Part shown: positions 22,523-33,564 of the stretch, piece after piece
How the letters are laid out: the number at the start of each line of letters is the position of its first letter
How positions within the stretch are numbered: the stretch's first letter is position 1
NCBI GenBank assembly: GCA_016508695.1
Contig: VNKQ01000002.1
Span: forward strand, 1,116,001 to 1,180,000
From: Hyphodiscus hymeniophilus
Taxonomy: Eukaryota > Ascomycota > Leotiomycetes > Helotiales > Hyphodiscaceae
Length of the DNA: 64,000 nucleotides
Direction of reading: 5' to 3'
Notes under the pieces: model-generated
The model's input: the letters and a program-made list of their open reading frames with translations, nothing else
The model's database searches: none
Told to the model about the DNA's origin: nothing
Position numbers and translations under genes: made by a program

Positions 22523-23541
22523 TCAGAATTTCACTTCAAAATCCACCTTGCTACTGGATGGCGAAACTGTGATAGTTACATCTTTCCAGTCATTCAACTC
22601 CTTGGACACAGCCTCGATTTCATCTCCAACAAACTTAAGCGTCTCTGTTCCGAGGCTCAATCTAGTCGGCAGCGGTCGCTCGTTCTGGCCCATGACAGTA
22701 TCAAAGACCACAGCTGCGATTCGCTCCGGCAGCGCCCCGTTTGCCTTCAAGTCAAAATTTGACATGAACTTGAGGAGGCGATTGAGGGGTGTGTCCGGGT
22801 CGTTGGCATAGACTGGATTCCGAGCCGGGAACATCAAGTTGTCATGAAACTCTGTGTTCACGCCTCCTGGAGCCACTATCATGACTTTGATGTTCCACTT
22901 TGGATTCAGCTCTTTGTTGACGGATTTACTGAAGCCTTCCAGAGCAAATTTCCTGCAGAATATCAGCGTCTTGCAAGATACAAGCGTGTCCGATAGATTC
23001 AAGACTTACGTTGCATGGTAGAAAGAATGTCCTGGAAATGTTGCATATCCGGCGATAGAGCTGATCTGAACTACAACCCCGCCTTGTCCGGGAGCGTTCA
23101 CCTCGCGAAAGGTTTGGATGCCCTTTTGCGTGATGCGAACTGCACCCCAAAAGTTGGTTTCCATCTGCAGTCGTGCTTCTTCCTCAGGAAACCCTTCAGC
23201 CTCTCCTGTGCTGCCAAAGCCGGCATTATTGATTATGATGTCGAGGCGGTTGAAACGCTTGACAATGGCCTCAAAGGCGGCGTCGATACTTGCTTCGGAG
23301 CATACGTCAAGTGCGAGCTTGAGAACCTTGGGTCCGTCGGGCAAGTAGCTCAAGGAATCGATATTGCGGGCGGTTGCAACTATATTGTGGCCGGCATTGT
23401 AGATGTGGTTGGCAAAGCATTTCCCTATTCCAGTCGAACATCCGGTCACTGGAAGATCAGATAATCAGTGGAATGCCAAATGTCACTCTGTAGGCTGATT
23501 TTACCAAACCACACTGCATTAGAATCAAGAGCTGAAGCCAT
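22523..23541 (-). CDS. Classical short-chain dehydrogenase/reductase, 301 aa, 3 exons
   Basis: Exons 23541-23505, 23448-23010 and 22952-22523. The 37-base first exon encodes MASALDSNAVWF and joins VTGCSTGIGK through an intron GTAAAA...CCAG. Rossmann motif TGCSTGIG (residues 14-21), NNAG (86-89), Ser143 and the catalytic Tyr156-x3-Lys160 (YHATK) are all present with the usual 13-residue Ser-Tyr spacing. The TAR segment after beta-2 (residues 38-40) suggests NADP(H) preference. The family oxidises or reduces secondary alcohols/ketones, often lipophilic (retinol dehydrogenase-like); substrate not predictable. Length is near the family norm. Divergent from the DUF3468 regulator at 24036, so co-regulation is conceivable but unproven. 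Confidence 0.88.
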
Positions 23542-24035
23542 CTTGCTGCTTGATCGAATCGTTCAATATGTTGAAAATAATCTCAAGTGGAAAGCGAAGA
23601 GAAGAAGTATTGCTCTACTGATTTCTGGATCTCAAGAACCAGTTGAGGACGTGTTCCTTTATACATTTCAACTCGGTCGCAATGTCTCTTCCTATACGGA
23701 CTTAAAAATCGCCAAGTTGCCATGAATCTTGGGTGCCTCTGCTCTGCTGGACTTTAGCAGTATCCGTTCAATGTGCCAATACGGCATACTTCCTATGGAG
23801 CTTTGTGCAGGCAGGCGCTATACCGCAATAGTCGTTTGCGTTGTCCTATTGAAATTGCGCCTCTCAGCCACAGCCGTTGAAGATCCATTGAGGATCTGCT
23901 ATGGAGCCTTTTCGTACACCCCATTCCATATCTCCGATCATCTCTCTGGATCCCCTATCGCATTCCCCATCACACTACCCATTGTTCTCCTATACGTTGT
24001 GTTATCAAACAAAACGTCTGCAAATCAATACGATC
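23542..24035. promoter_or_regulatory. Divergent intergenic region, SDR / DUF3468 regulator
   Basis: About 495 bases between the two start codons. An in-frame upstream ATG at 23901 could extend the regulator by 45 residues, but the added stretch is Ser/Pro/His-rich and less convincing, so it is treated here as leader. Confidence 0.4.
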
Positions 24036-25844
24036 ATGACACAGTCCATTATGGAAGACAACTTCATTGTTATTTCGGGGAGTAACCCTCAAATGGACAA
24101 GAAAGCCCGTCTTCGACAAGTGCGCTCTCACACCACGAAAGAGTATTTTCGTAAACAACAAGACGAAAAGCAACAACGGCGGCAGCGACGACGGCAGCAC
24201 CAAACCCTCATTTGCCCGGCTCCGTATCCATCACCCGTCGAACAGGTGAGCGATGAGCGCAGTGACGAAGGAAGTCCTCGGATTTCAGCCGAAGTGCAAA
24301 CTCCGATCCCCTTCATATCCAATCCGTTGCTGGATGCAGAGTCTCTCGATATACAGACAAACCGGCGTGTGCATCAGTGTAAGTCCTCAAATCGGCGTCC
24401 TAGTCTTTCCCAACTTGGCAATTGCCCAAAAGGGTTGGCAAGGAAGTAGCAAGTGAAAGCATGCATCTACATAGCACATGCAAGGCTCCTCACATCTTCC
24501 TATTTACCTACCTATTCAGTCTCTAAGTGTGGGGGTATGATAAGAGGAGACGTCAGTCGAATGATCTCCGATCCTTTTAATATCTAATTGACTGATACAA
24601 CCAATTCTTTCGTAAAATAAATACACTAATGTCAATTCTTGTTCTTTTAGTTTTCGAAACCCATATGCATAGCAACATCCAGCGTCAACCTTTGATTAGT
24701 ACAGCACTCTTTTGGGCAGCTACTACACCGCACTTTATGAGCGCAAAACTTCTCCAAGGTTGTATCTGGGATGATATTCAAGAGTCAGGAGAGCTGAGTG
24801 AGTGGGCTATTCGGCAGCGTCCCATAACGACTCGCTTGCTAGACGATACTTTCACGACTGGAGTAAAGCTAGATTCTCGAGTCACGGTTTGCACGATTCA
24901 GATCCTCCTTGGCTTCGAGGTGCGTTATTGTTACTCATTTTCTCCCTTCCATTGACCGCGCTTTCAATCACAGCTTCTAAGACATCGTCATATAGCTCCT
25001 CGCCGGGAATGACGAGAACTTCCTCCGGCTTCGAGACTTCTGCTACAGTCTGATCAACCAATCCGTCCAATCTGATAGCATCGCCTGGAGGCATCTACTC
25101 GTAGGCCTCAGCCTCCTCGAGCAAGCGAACCGCCTACGTATCGCTGGGAACAACAAAGTCGCAGGCTTTCCTTTCCAAGCAGAATACTTTCAGGGGTCTG
25201 ATAGTATGCCACACTCCCTCTTACCTCTGGATTTATCTATCTTCACATTCGGACAGCTTGCATCTGATGAGGATAGCCACCTCGTCTATCTCCTCCTTGG
25301 TGATCTATATCACATCGTTTCAATAGCCACGAGCGCTCAGCAGACGCAAGTAAGTCTATCAACATATGATAACGTAGCCGCGCAACAAAAAACGATGCTT
25401 GCCACTTCGGTGTGTCACAGCAATGAGTGGCCATTATCAGCAAAATCACTCAGCAAGGTCGAATCGAGCCTCGCGTCTCTGCAGCTGAGCATCTTCATCA
25501 TTGCATCTTGCCTGCTGAACGGCGCTGAGGGCAAACAAAGGAAAGAACTTGCTGCGTCGGCACGGAAACTGCGGAGCTTATTCACCAACGTGGGAACCGA
25601 TTCGAAAGATGAAGATGCTGGTCTAAAGCTGTTCCCTGGAGCGTTGGTGTGGTGTTATGCGATCGGGATACGCTTTTCGGACCCTGAGCGTGACCAGAAG
25701 TGGTTTCTGATGCAGTTTTTGCGCACAACGCACACTTGGATGCCCGATGCGCTTGAGGAGATGGAAAAAAGTTCAGGGACGATTGCCGACTGCTTGAAAA
25801 GTATTGGAAAACTGAACGTCGACGGAATGGATGGTCCATCGTAA
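24036..25844 (+). CDS. Fungal-specific transcription factor domain protein (DUF3468 / Fungal_trans_2), no zinc cluster
   Basis: Exons 24036-24378, 24651-24919 and 24996-25844 (486 residues); donors GTAAGT and GTGCGT, the last acceptor CATATAG with matching phase. The N-terminus is the typical zinc-cluster-less start of this family: MEDNFIVISGSNP, a basic RQVRSHTTKEYFRKQQDEK and an Arg/Gln-rich stretch. The C-terminal two thirds are helical: RLRDFCYSLINQSVQSD, IAWRHLLVGLSLLEQANRL, FLRTTHTWMPDALEEME. No Cys6 cluster precedes it. Such proteins are presumed regulators, but many lack known DNA targets. Odd point: the first intron is 272 bases. A possible extra exon inside it (from 24520, containing MISDPFNI) runs into TAA at 24585, so either this exon is not used or the allele is damaged. 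Start at 24036 or 24051 (MEDNF) is equally possible. Confidence 0.72.
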
Positions 25845-25939
25845 CGAGGTATAATTGTAAACATTCAGACTTCTAATTGTTCCCTGCGATGGACTATGTG
25901 AGAGCACAATGAACAATTCATTGGTTCAGATTGATTTGT

Positions 25940-28900
25940 TCAAATACTTGAGATGCTCCAGCGAGCCCCATTAAGACTCACACCAAGACTAACCACATCC
26001 ACAATCAGCAACACAACAGCAGCCATCATGAACCTCGGGCAGAACACACGATAGAGCATTAGATGCCGTCTCAGTAGTCCCGCCCACATTATAGTACTTA
26101 GGTTCATCACAGTATAGTACAGCAAATGTGCGGCCACAGCTCCACCTACTCCCCTCAACGCTCCCACCCTTCCATCATTTCCTCCACCTCTCCACAACGG
26201 CAAGAGCGGAACAGCAACCGCAACCATAATCTACGCACCAAATGTTTTCAGCGTAACGAGGAGCGGCGACCATAGATAGGTGGGTTTTTGGAAAGTAATA
26301 AAGGCGCTACGCCACTAGATACTAGACAGCGTTGCCTAGTGTCCGGTTCCGAAGAAGTAAAAGGAACCAAGGATGCCGAGCATAATTACGCCGATAGACT
26401 AATTTTGGAGCGAAATGCTTTGTAGGATCTCGGCTAGGGAGATAATTTGAATAAATAAAAGAGAGAGCGAACCTACGCCGAGGGGCTCTTGGACGAGGAG
26501 GGCGGGGAGAAGGAATGCAATGACGAGGAGAAGATATCGGGTTCTCGTAGCCTTTACTATTCGGCCTTGGCCCCGAGTAGGAGTGCTGGGGCTTTCAGCG
26601 CTGAAATCCCGCTCAATATCCCAGATAAATGCCGCGATACCTATTAGAAACCCAAGCATAAGTACAACCTGGGCGATTTTTACTCGAACGGCTTTTAAAG
26701 TGTTTTTCGGAATAGCCTCAATCCAATCTACGTTATCAGCACTATTCAACACCCAGTATAACGCGTTGAGGAGAAGGCCAAAACGCAAGCCCCAAGAATT
26801 CCAAAATTTCGTGACGTAGGATTAATGACTATGCGATAGAAGATATAGCTTGAGAATAAGTGGTAAAAGGCCCGCAACAGCCACCGGTATGAGATTTCGA
26901 ATGAATACGGTCCATCCTGAAGTCCCAAAATAAGTCAGATGACAAGCTGGCATCTGCTATTCTCTGCAGTGTTGAGAGTAGAAAGCAATACGTCCCAGGA
27001 CTATGGAAAGCATCGATTGAAAAACTCCATGCATCCGAGCAGAAAGGTCGTATTGACGCAGAGAATAAGCGGCCGCGGCGATGGCGATAGCGAACGTGGA
27101 AAGGAAAAAGAGAAGAATGTTATCCTCCCAGATAGTGTATAAATTCGACACAAATCCAATCGATTGGCTAACAACAAAAATGGTTCCCAAACATGACTAG
27201 AATGAAGTTGTTGTGGGTAAAAGGAGTCGCCCGTTGGTTTTCTGAATATATATGAAGGCACCGATAACACCGCCAATGGCTATTTCGAAGAGGAATGGGT
27301 CGACCAGGCCTTCTGGCGCTGTAACAGCTGTGTGAAGCGGCCCAAGAAATCCACCAAGCGAGCCGTATAGCACAACTCTCAACAAGGCTACGAAATCAAA
27401 AACGTCAGGTGAGGTTTCTCCACCGGATCGTAACAAGCTCTTGACAAAGAAGATCAAGAAAAGAACACCCATCGCACTTATCGAAACTCCCTTAACTATG
27501 CTGAGCATATCAAAGGTGGCCCAGAGTTGCTTATATATAGTGAGTGTATCCGCTTGGTAGGCGGTAAATGAATCATGGGCAGCAGCCTATGATTCTGGGG
27601 TATATTGCTTAATTGCGACATCCCAAGTCTTCTGTGCATCTGTAGTACTTGTATTCGAATCCTTTCCAGTAGAGTTTGAGTAAACAGCTTGATAACGCTC
27701 AACTCCTAATGTAGCGAGACGAGATACTTGTATAAGGTTTAGTATCGAAGTCCTATCTCGTCCCACGAAAGCCTCTTCAATCGGGGATCCTAGGTTATTG
27801 AAGGGTATTGGAATACCGAGGAGTAAAGCCAGTGTGGGTACGAGATCAATCTGCGCAACCGGTCTTGTTGTGGCATTGAGAGGAGGCTAGAAGAATCCTT
27901 CTCGAGTTCGGCCAAAGATACCCCGTCTTGAACACATCTATAACGCTGCCTGAATCTCATTATCGCTTTCACCTCTATGGTTCCCACTACTATCCATTCC
28001 ATGATCGCCCATTACGACCAGTAGTGTGTCATTATCTAACGCACGAACGACATCTCTAAGAACGCGATCCATTTGTTCTAATTTCGCTCTCATGGCGGGA
28101 TGATTGGGGCTATGTTCATGCCCCGCATAATTAATACCGAGAAAGTGCGCAATCATTACATCCCATTCATCAGGCTTCGCCAGCCAGGGGAAGATATGTT
28201 CAATCACCCCATTATCGACGGTATGCAGATCTTCGACAACAAGACTTTCGTAAGGCCTCGAGAGCTCTGGCTCAAAATACGCCGGAAATAGTGCTATCCA
28301 AGTATCATCGCCTAGATGAACGAGCCTTTGACCGGCAGACTTCAATTGATAAAGTAGGCTGTCTTCTTCGATAGCATCGCCGGCGAAATTAGAGCCGGCA
28401 TCAATGACTATAGGCAGACTCCCGGTCGTTAAGCCCTTGAGTCGCTGCACGGTAGTTGTAGGTGGATCTGCAATAAAAGGACGCAGGAATGCATTATAGG
28501 GCTCATCAATAGCAACCTGGTGGAGGTATGTCAAAGCATTCTGAAATAGCTGTGAAAAAACATTAGATGAGTTGCTAGAAGGCACTGTAAAATCGTAGCG
28601 CAAAGTATTAATCACGATTATAATAGCTTTGTCAAACAATTTTGGGTGCCAGTATCCTTCTGCTTGGGCCTCGCTCAAGCGCGTATCTTGAATTTCCATA
28701 CCTCCTAGAGACACTATACAGAATGAATGCTCGTCAAGCACTAGACGAGTGAGAAGGAATCCTTTCGTGAAATAGTAGATCCCGGTAAAATGGATGAAAC
28801 TAAATGGCATCAAATCAATCGGTAGTCTCAAGTATAAACGAGCTCTGAATAGTACTCACAAAATCCAAAGGAAAAAGGTTGTTACCGAAATCCAAGATGG

Positions 28901-29041
28901 ATTATATTCTGGCCGCCACTTTGGTCGTGCTTGGCTGTCATTTTCTACTGAGTGTTCTGGTTCTTTAAAACAACCTGAAATAACAGCTGTGTCCGCGTCT
29001 GCTTCTGCGACCGGCCACTATATTGGAAAGCTAAACGCCAT
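25940..29041 (-). pseudogene. GPI13: GPI13 (GPI ethanolamine-phosphate transferase 3) copy inactivated by in-frame stops
   Basis: Homology to Gpi13/PIG-O runs through the whole interval in one unbroken phase. Apparent exon 1 is 29041-28860, with an intron GTGAGT...TTTAG, then one long exon from 28799 to 25940. The catalytic luminal domain is recognisable (FLRPFIADPPTTTVQRLKGLTTG, FAGDAIEEDSLLYQL, HLGDDTW, VVMGDHGMDSSG), followed by multi-spanning membrane segments and the C-terminal MWAGLLRRHLMLYRVF block. In-frame stops, given by their plus-strand start: TAG at 29018, 27938, 27887, 27587, 27197, 26957, 26399, 26336, 26315 and 26231, and TAA at 26822. At least three replace conserved Gln (GHQATL, IQWESAF and FGAQI in the family) and one a conserved Trp (ALW). 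No frameshift is needed anywhere. Gpi13 adds ethanolamine phosphate to the third GPI mannose in the ER and is normally essential, so an intact copy must exist elsewhere. Pattern consistent with RIP. Confidence 0.88.
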
Positions 29042-30841
29042 GGAGAATGAAGAAGCCCGAGAAAGTCTGTGGGCTGGATGGAAATCCAGTGCGAATAAAG
29101 CAGGAAATATGTTGTTGAAGTCCAACAGTGGATTGACCAGTCATGTCCTTCCAGCAATGGCACAGATTGAATCAACCAACATAAGCTAAACAGCACCTTG
29201 CATTCACATCCAACATCAGGTGTTGCCGGAGTCCCCGAAAGTTGCTAAAAAATGCAATCAGCGCACTCTCTATGCAGTGCACAATCAGGGTAAATGCCAT
29301 CGACGTTGGGATCCCAAGGGCTAACTTTGGGTTTTCCCAGTTCGACTTGTCTTACAGTAAGGTATTCGTATTCGAGTACAGTACTGTAGCAGCCTGCAGC
29401 GAAGAACACGGCTTCTCGCAAGGAAAGGAAAGAAATCTATCATTTTCAATTAGGGAGGGCCACAGAAATATGGTAAACATCAGCTCCTGCTGACACTCGG
29501 ATTGCGAGACTATCTTGATTTCTCAACAAAATTATTCACAACAAAAACCACTGAGTTGCCGCTCGTGAAGGAAACCCCTTCAACGAAGCGATATGCGCCT
29601 AAGCGGATCCAGCGACCTGCGCTTACAAGCCCTATCATGCCCCGCTGTTTACTCTTCCCTGCAGGCATTAGTAAGAGTTGATATGTCAGTCGACACCGTT
29701 AGAGTGACGAAGATCGTCTGGGGTCTGACACCATTCTTACACAACTAGAGGCGCACTTAAAGGCCTTCACGAAGTCAATAACGGCCGGTCTCTTGAATCT
29801 AGACGCTTCCTGGGCCTTCGCAAGGCTATTGGTATAGTTTGTGTGTCGAATATTGTTTGAAAGCGCTACTACTAGGAGTTGCAGACCTGATTCAGAGGGG
29901 TACGGTACAAGATGCCTCTTTGCCCATCCTCCAAGGACATGTTCTTGGAACCTTTCAACCAGGTGTTAGACTGGAAGTATTACGATTACCTATTACGCAC
30001 TCCCAAATGCCTCTATGAGTTGGCCCTTCGATACTTCCCAGAATCGATACTTAAAACAACAGCGTAGCTATCGAAATTGCCACCAACAATTGCTCCCATA
30101 GACTGAATTGCGCAAGGATCGTTACGGCTTCACCTTAAAATCAACGTTGACAAAGCAGCAAGGCAAATAACCCCCACATGTCCCACTCTTCTCACATCCA
30201 CTTCAGAATTGCGATTCTACCCCTCCATGCAGGGACCCCGCGCATAGCAGCCCTCCACCAATAGCAGAAGTGAAACATCCCACGATCCAAGTCAGATCCT
30301 CAGCTTCAACGTGGTTGATATATCACCCTTCGACTGGACTGTACTTCTATCCGGACTCGAGATCTTACTTGAGGATCGACAGACTCGCACCATCGTATTG
30401 GAGGCCCTGCATACTTGTCACGCTGTACAATGCATCTGTCTACACGTGTAGCTATGGAGCGGGCAGCAATGCAGCAGTCTAAACTGAAGCGGACGTGTCT
30501 GTGATAGGATAGCATGGCTGGACTTCGAAAGGTGGGATGCTATTTTGGCAAATTCGCCCCACCAGTGTATATTCCATGAGTCCATGCTCTGGACTTTGGA
30601 TCCCACGGCGCTTGTCGGGAGTTCTTGGGGTCAGTCATATATTCAGTCCTCGCCCCTTTTGCAACTTCTATTCCTCTCGGAAACAAATTAGGGATTGCAC
30701 TTTGTTTGAAATCTCTGCCTTGCATTACTCAGCATCACATGTTGTTTTGAGCGACTAGGACGTTGTGAGAGGTCTCCAAGACAAGAGCTTCCCTCGTGAA
30801 GTAGAAAGAACGACCTCCCAGCCTCATAACAACAACGAAAA
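29042..30841. other. Intergenic, no supported gene
   Basis: About 1.8 kb upstream of the GPI13 relic and of the small membrane-protein gene. Short frames on both strands lack motifs. A 131-codon plus-strand frame at 28794-29189 is the antisense of the relic's first exon and flank, not a gene. Confidence 0.45.
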
Positions 30842-31288
30842 ATGACGGTCCTCACTCCTTCATCAAACCCGTCAGCTCTGCTCTTCACCACGAGCAGTGC
30901 CAGCATCATCAATCTCCTCTCCCCAGCGCTCACACACTCGCTGTACTTTGCCACCATATTCCAGCGCCTTGTTAACACAGCTACGCTCTTCCTCTTCGTC
31001 CGAGCCTACGTTTCCTCGCTATTTGTTCTCCGCCAAACATTCTGCACGTCTCAACTGCTTCTTATCCAGACCTACTATGCATCCGCTATGCTTGCGAGGC
31101 AACTGTACCTTGTTTCGAGGCTTGGAATGAAGAAAGGGTGGAAGGCAACGGAGAAAATCAGGAATAAACTGTTCTTTGAATTCATGGTCTTTGCTCTTGG
31201 CGGCGGTAACCATCTACTCCTTCTTGTCTTCTGGCCTGGCTGGTTTGTGCTTGGTGTGTGCTCAGGAATCTGGTGGATGTACGGATGA
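30842..31288 (+). CDS. Small multi-spanning membrane protein, 148 aa, unknown function
   Basis: Single exon from ATG 30842 (A-rich context, GAAAAATGACG) to TGA 31288. The N-terminal 30 residues are Ser/Thr/Leu-rich. A hydrophobic segment follows at about 30-75, containing TATLFLFVRAYVSSLFVL, and the C-terminal end is strongly hydrophobic with Trp/Gly (residues 112-146, LLLLVFWPGWFVLG and GIWWMYG). Between them lies a basic amphipathic stretch, GMKKGWKATEKIRNK. This suggests two or three membrane passes with a cytosolic basic loop. I do not recognise a family. Convergent with the XAP5-like gene; its stop is 242 bp from that gene's stop. Confidence 0.65.
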   Translation: MTVLTPSSNPSALLFTTSSASIINLLSPALTHSLYFATIFQRLVNTATLFLFVRAYVSSLFVLRQTFCTSQLLLIQTYYASAMLARQLYLVSRLGMKKGWKATEKIRNKLFFEFMVFALGGGNHLLLLVFWPGWFVLGVCSGIWWMYG

Positions 31289-31530
31289 GGAGCGGCAAGA
31301 GCAAGAAGAGACGTCAGCAACAAACAACAATAGTGTGCAGAGCTATCGAGATCCTTTCTTGGGTTTCTAGCTGATAGCTTTGTTCCGAGACACTCCATCC
31401 CTGAGCCCCGAAGCTCCAGAACCCAACTCGGGGGATGAAAGCATTGCCGGCAGCATCCCGCTGTAGGTTTTTGTGGCCACCGGCAATATGCACCTCTCCA
31501 AACTCCAGCAAAGATCAGAAAGATCAGCTT

Positions 31531-32772
31531 TCAAGAAAAGAAGAATGCATTGCCGCCGGCATCCCGCTTCACTTCTTTCTGGTAATCCTTCTCTGGGTCA
31601 AACTCCTGCCAGACGCTGGCTGGGAAGATATGTTTATTGCGTTCGTACCATCGGCGATCAACGACTTTGGTGTAAGCGGGGTCATCGTTGGTGCCTTCGA
31701 GGTCGAGGTTCTCTGTGGGCTCTTTCGGAGTTCTCGATTTGTCTGACGGACGAGACAGAGGGTTGTAATTTTCGAGACTTGCGGGATCAGTTGGTATGCT
31801 TGGATTCGAGGCTGGAAGATCGGAGCTATAATCGAAGAGGAGGCGGTTGTTGGGCCCAAGTGTCTGGTTGACGATGAAGTGGTAGAAGTCGAAATGCTAC
31901 TCTTGAATTAACGACCTGCCATGTTTCCGACTTGAGATACTTACGTGAGGTATGATAATACTTCCCCTGACCATCATCAAATCATCCACTCCAACTCTCG
32001 CCCACTCTCTCCTACTATTCGCCTTCTCACCAACTCCCAACTCGGCACCGACCTTCCTGCTCCGATCTAGAAAGACCCACGCAAAGTCCCCTTTCTTGAC
32101 CTTACATATTCCGCCCGGTATATTCGTGCCATCGTAGAAAACAAATGGTATGTTGAACTCCGTAGCTTTGACCGCCTCCTGTAATGCCAAGAATTCCTTC
32201 CTCAGACTCTCCCTCGTCTGCGCTTCTCTCAACAGTGCCGATTTCGTGAGAGCTTTCGGAGCAAGCACAGACCCATTCGCAATCTTCTTTTTCTTGGGCG
32301 CCACATCAGGGACTGGCGTTCCTCCACGCGGAGAAGCTGAGTTCGATTTCGACGCTGGACCCGGTGTAGGAGCTTCTGTGCTATCCCCTCCATCCTCATC
32401 GTCATCTCCTCCAAACGAAAGTTTCGGAGTGCCGATCTTACGTTTCTTCTTAGGCTTCAGTGTACGCTCGGAGGGTGTAGATGCACTGTACTATAGCCAT
32501 TAGTCCTGCTTCTTCAGAATTGCGCCACGGGGTTTTACAACTCACCCGTCAGGCGTGACTGTTCCTGGTGTACCGCGACCACTTCCTCCACTATGCAGAG
32601 CTTCTTGCGCATCTCGTTCTTTTTGCTCGAGTGCTTCGGCGCGTCGCTTGCGGAAATCAGAGAGGTTGACCAGGCCCACAGTTTGGGTGCTGAGGAGGTC
32701 TTCGGCGGTTTTGGACTGAGTGGTGAATCTGGAATTTGGCGTCGATGCGCCCGATGGTGGTTTTGAGGACAT
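31531..32772 (-). CDS. XAP5 / FAM50 family nuclear protein, 377 aa, 3 exons
   Basis: Exons 32772-32546, 32485-31945 and 31896-31531; introns GTGAGT...ACAG and GTAAGT...GTAG, all phases agree. The N-terminal third is low-complexity, with coiled-coil NLSDFRKRRAEALEQKERDAQEAL and an NLS (KPKKKRK). From about residue 180 the XAP5 domain is unmistakable: VKATEFNIPFVFYDGTNIPG, VKKGDFAWVFLDRSRKVG, RREWARVGVDDLMMVRG, then in exon 3 KVVDRRWYERNKHIFPASVW, FDPEKDY and a terminal GNAFFFS. XAP5/FAM50A proteins act in the nucleus, linked to spliceosome C complexes and chromatin; the fungal role is little known. About 75 bases after the stop a near-copy of the last coding block appears behind a CTACAG acceptor (see findings), so an alternative 3' end is possible. 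Confidence 0.93.
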
Positions 32773-33564
32773 AATTGTCTAAATGGTGTATATTTTGATT
32801 TCAACGATGCAGAGTTGAAGACTTATATTTCGAGATGTGGCGCATGAACCGCCTCGGCAAACGCTACTAGTGTACTGTACTGGAGAAAGTAAATGTGGCG
32901 TTTTTAAAGGGGAAGTAAACAAGGTGTAAGTCAACAAAGATTTGCATTTTTCGAGGGCTTGCTCGCATTTTTCACAGTCTCACATTCAGAAGTGCGTTAT
33001 CATATTCTAGTAGAAGTATTCTCTATGGACGTTGCATACATTTGGTGTACAATCAAATCTCTCGTCTATTGAGGATTTGGACAAACCTTCGGTGATGCTC
33101 AAGATTTGAGAATTCCGGACGAAGCCCTGGGAGTTACGCTTGATGAATAGTAGACGGAGGTGACTAGAAATCGTCCTTTCGGAATGAGGGGTTGAGACTA
33201 TGGAACAATTTGCCCAGCTTTTGGATAAGTAGTTGAATGTTCTCATAGGTTGATTTGTCAGGGTTTTAAGTGATAACACTGCCCAAATCGATCGAGTTCC
33301 ACTCATCCAAGTTGCGACGATAGAAATTCGGCCCTTCAAAGAATTCTCTGAGGTGCGTACAGGCTCCTTCGTAGATTCGTTCGTACAGTCTTTTGTTGTA
33401 GTAGTGATCATGAGCCAGACCCCTCAGCATAGAGGCTTCGGCGGATCCTAAGCACCGGTGCTCGGAAACTATGATGATCCTGAACGCTGCTGACCGTTCG
33501 CAACCTTGGCGAGGGAGAATGTGCGGTGTTGCGATTGAGAGCTAATTGCTATTTCTTCAATCGC
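32773..33564. other. Intergenic, no supported gene
   Basis: About 790 bases upstream of the XAP5-like gene and downstream of the next minus-strand gene. A 134-codon frame at 33007-33411 (minus) has no family features and is not called. Confidence 0.45.

Noticed and set aside
25356..25430. Possible intron starting GTAAGT at 25350 in the DUF3468 gene
   Set aside because: Both nearby acceptors give immediate stops or a frameshift, while reading through stays open to the natural stop.
28794..29189. 131-codon plus-strand frame
   Set aside because: Lies antisense to the GPI13 relic's first exon and intron; no independent coding feature.
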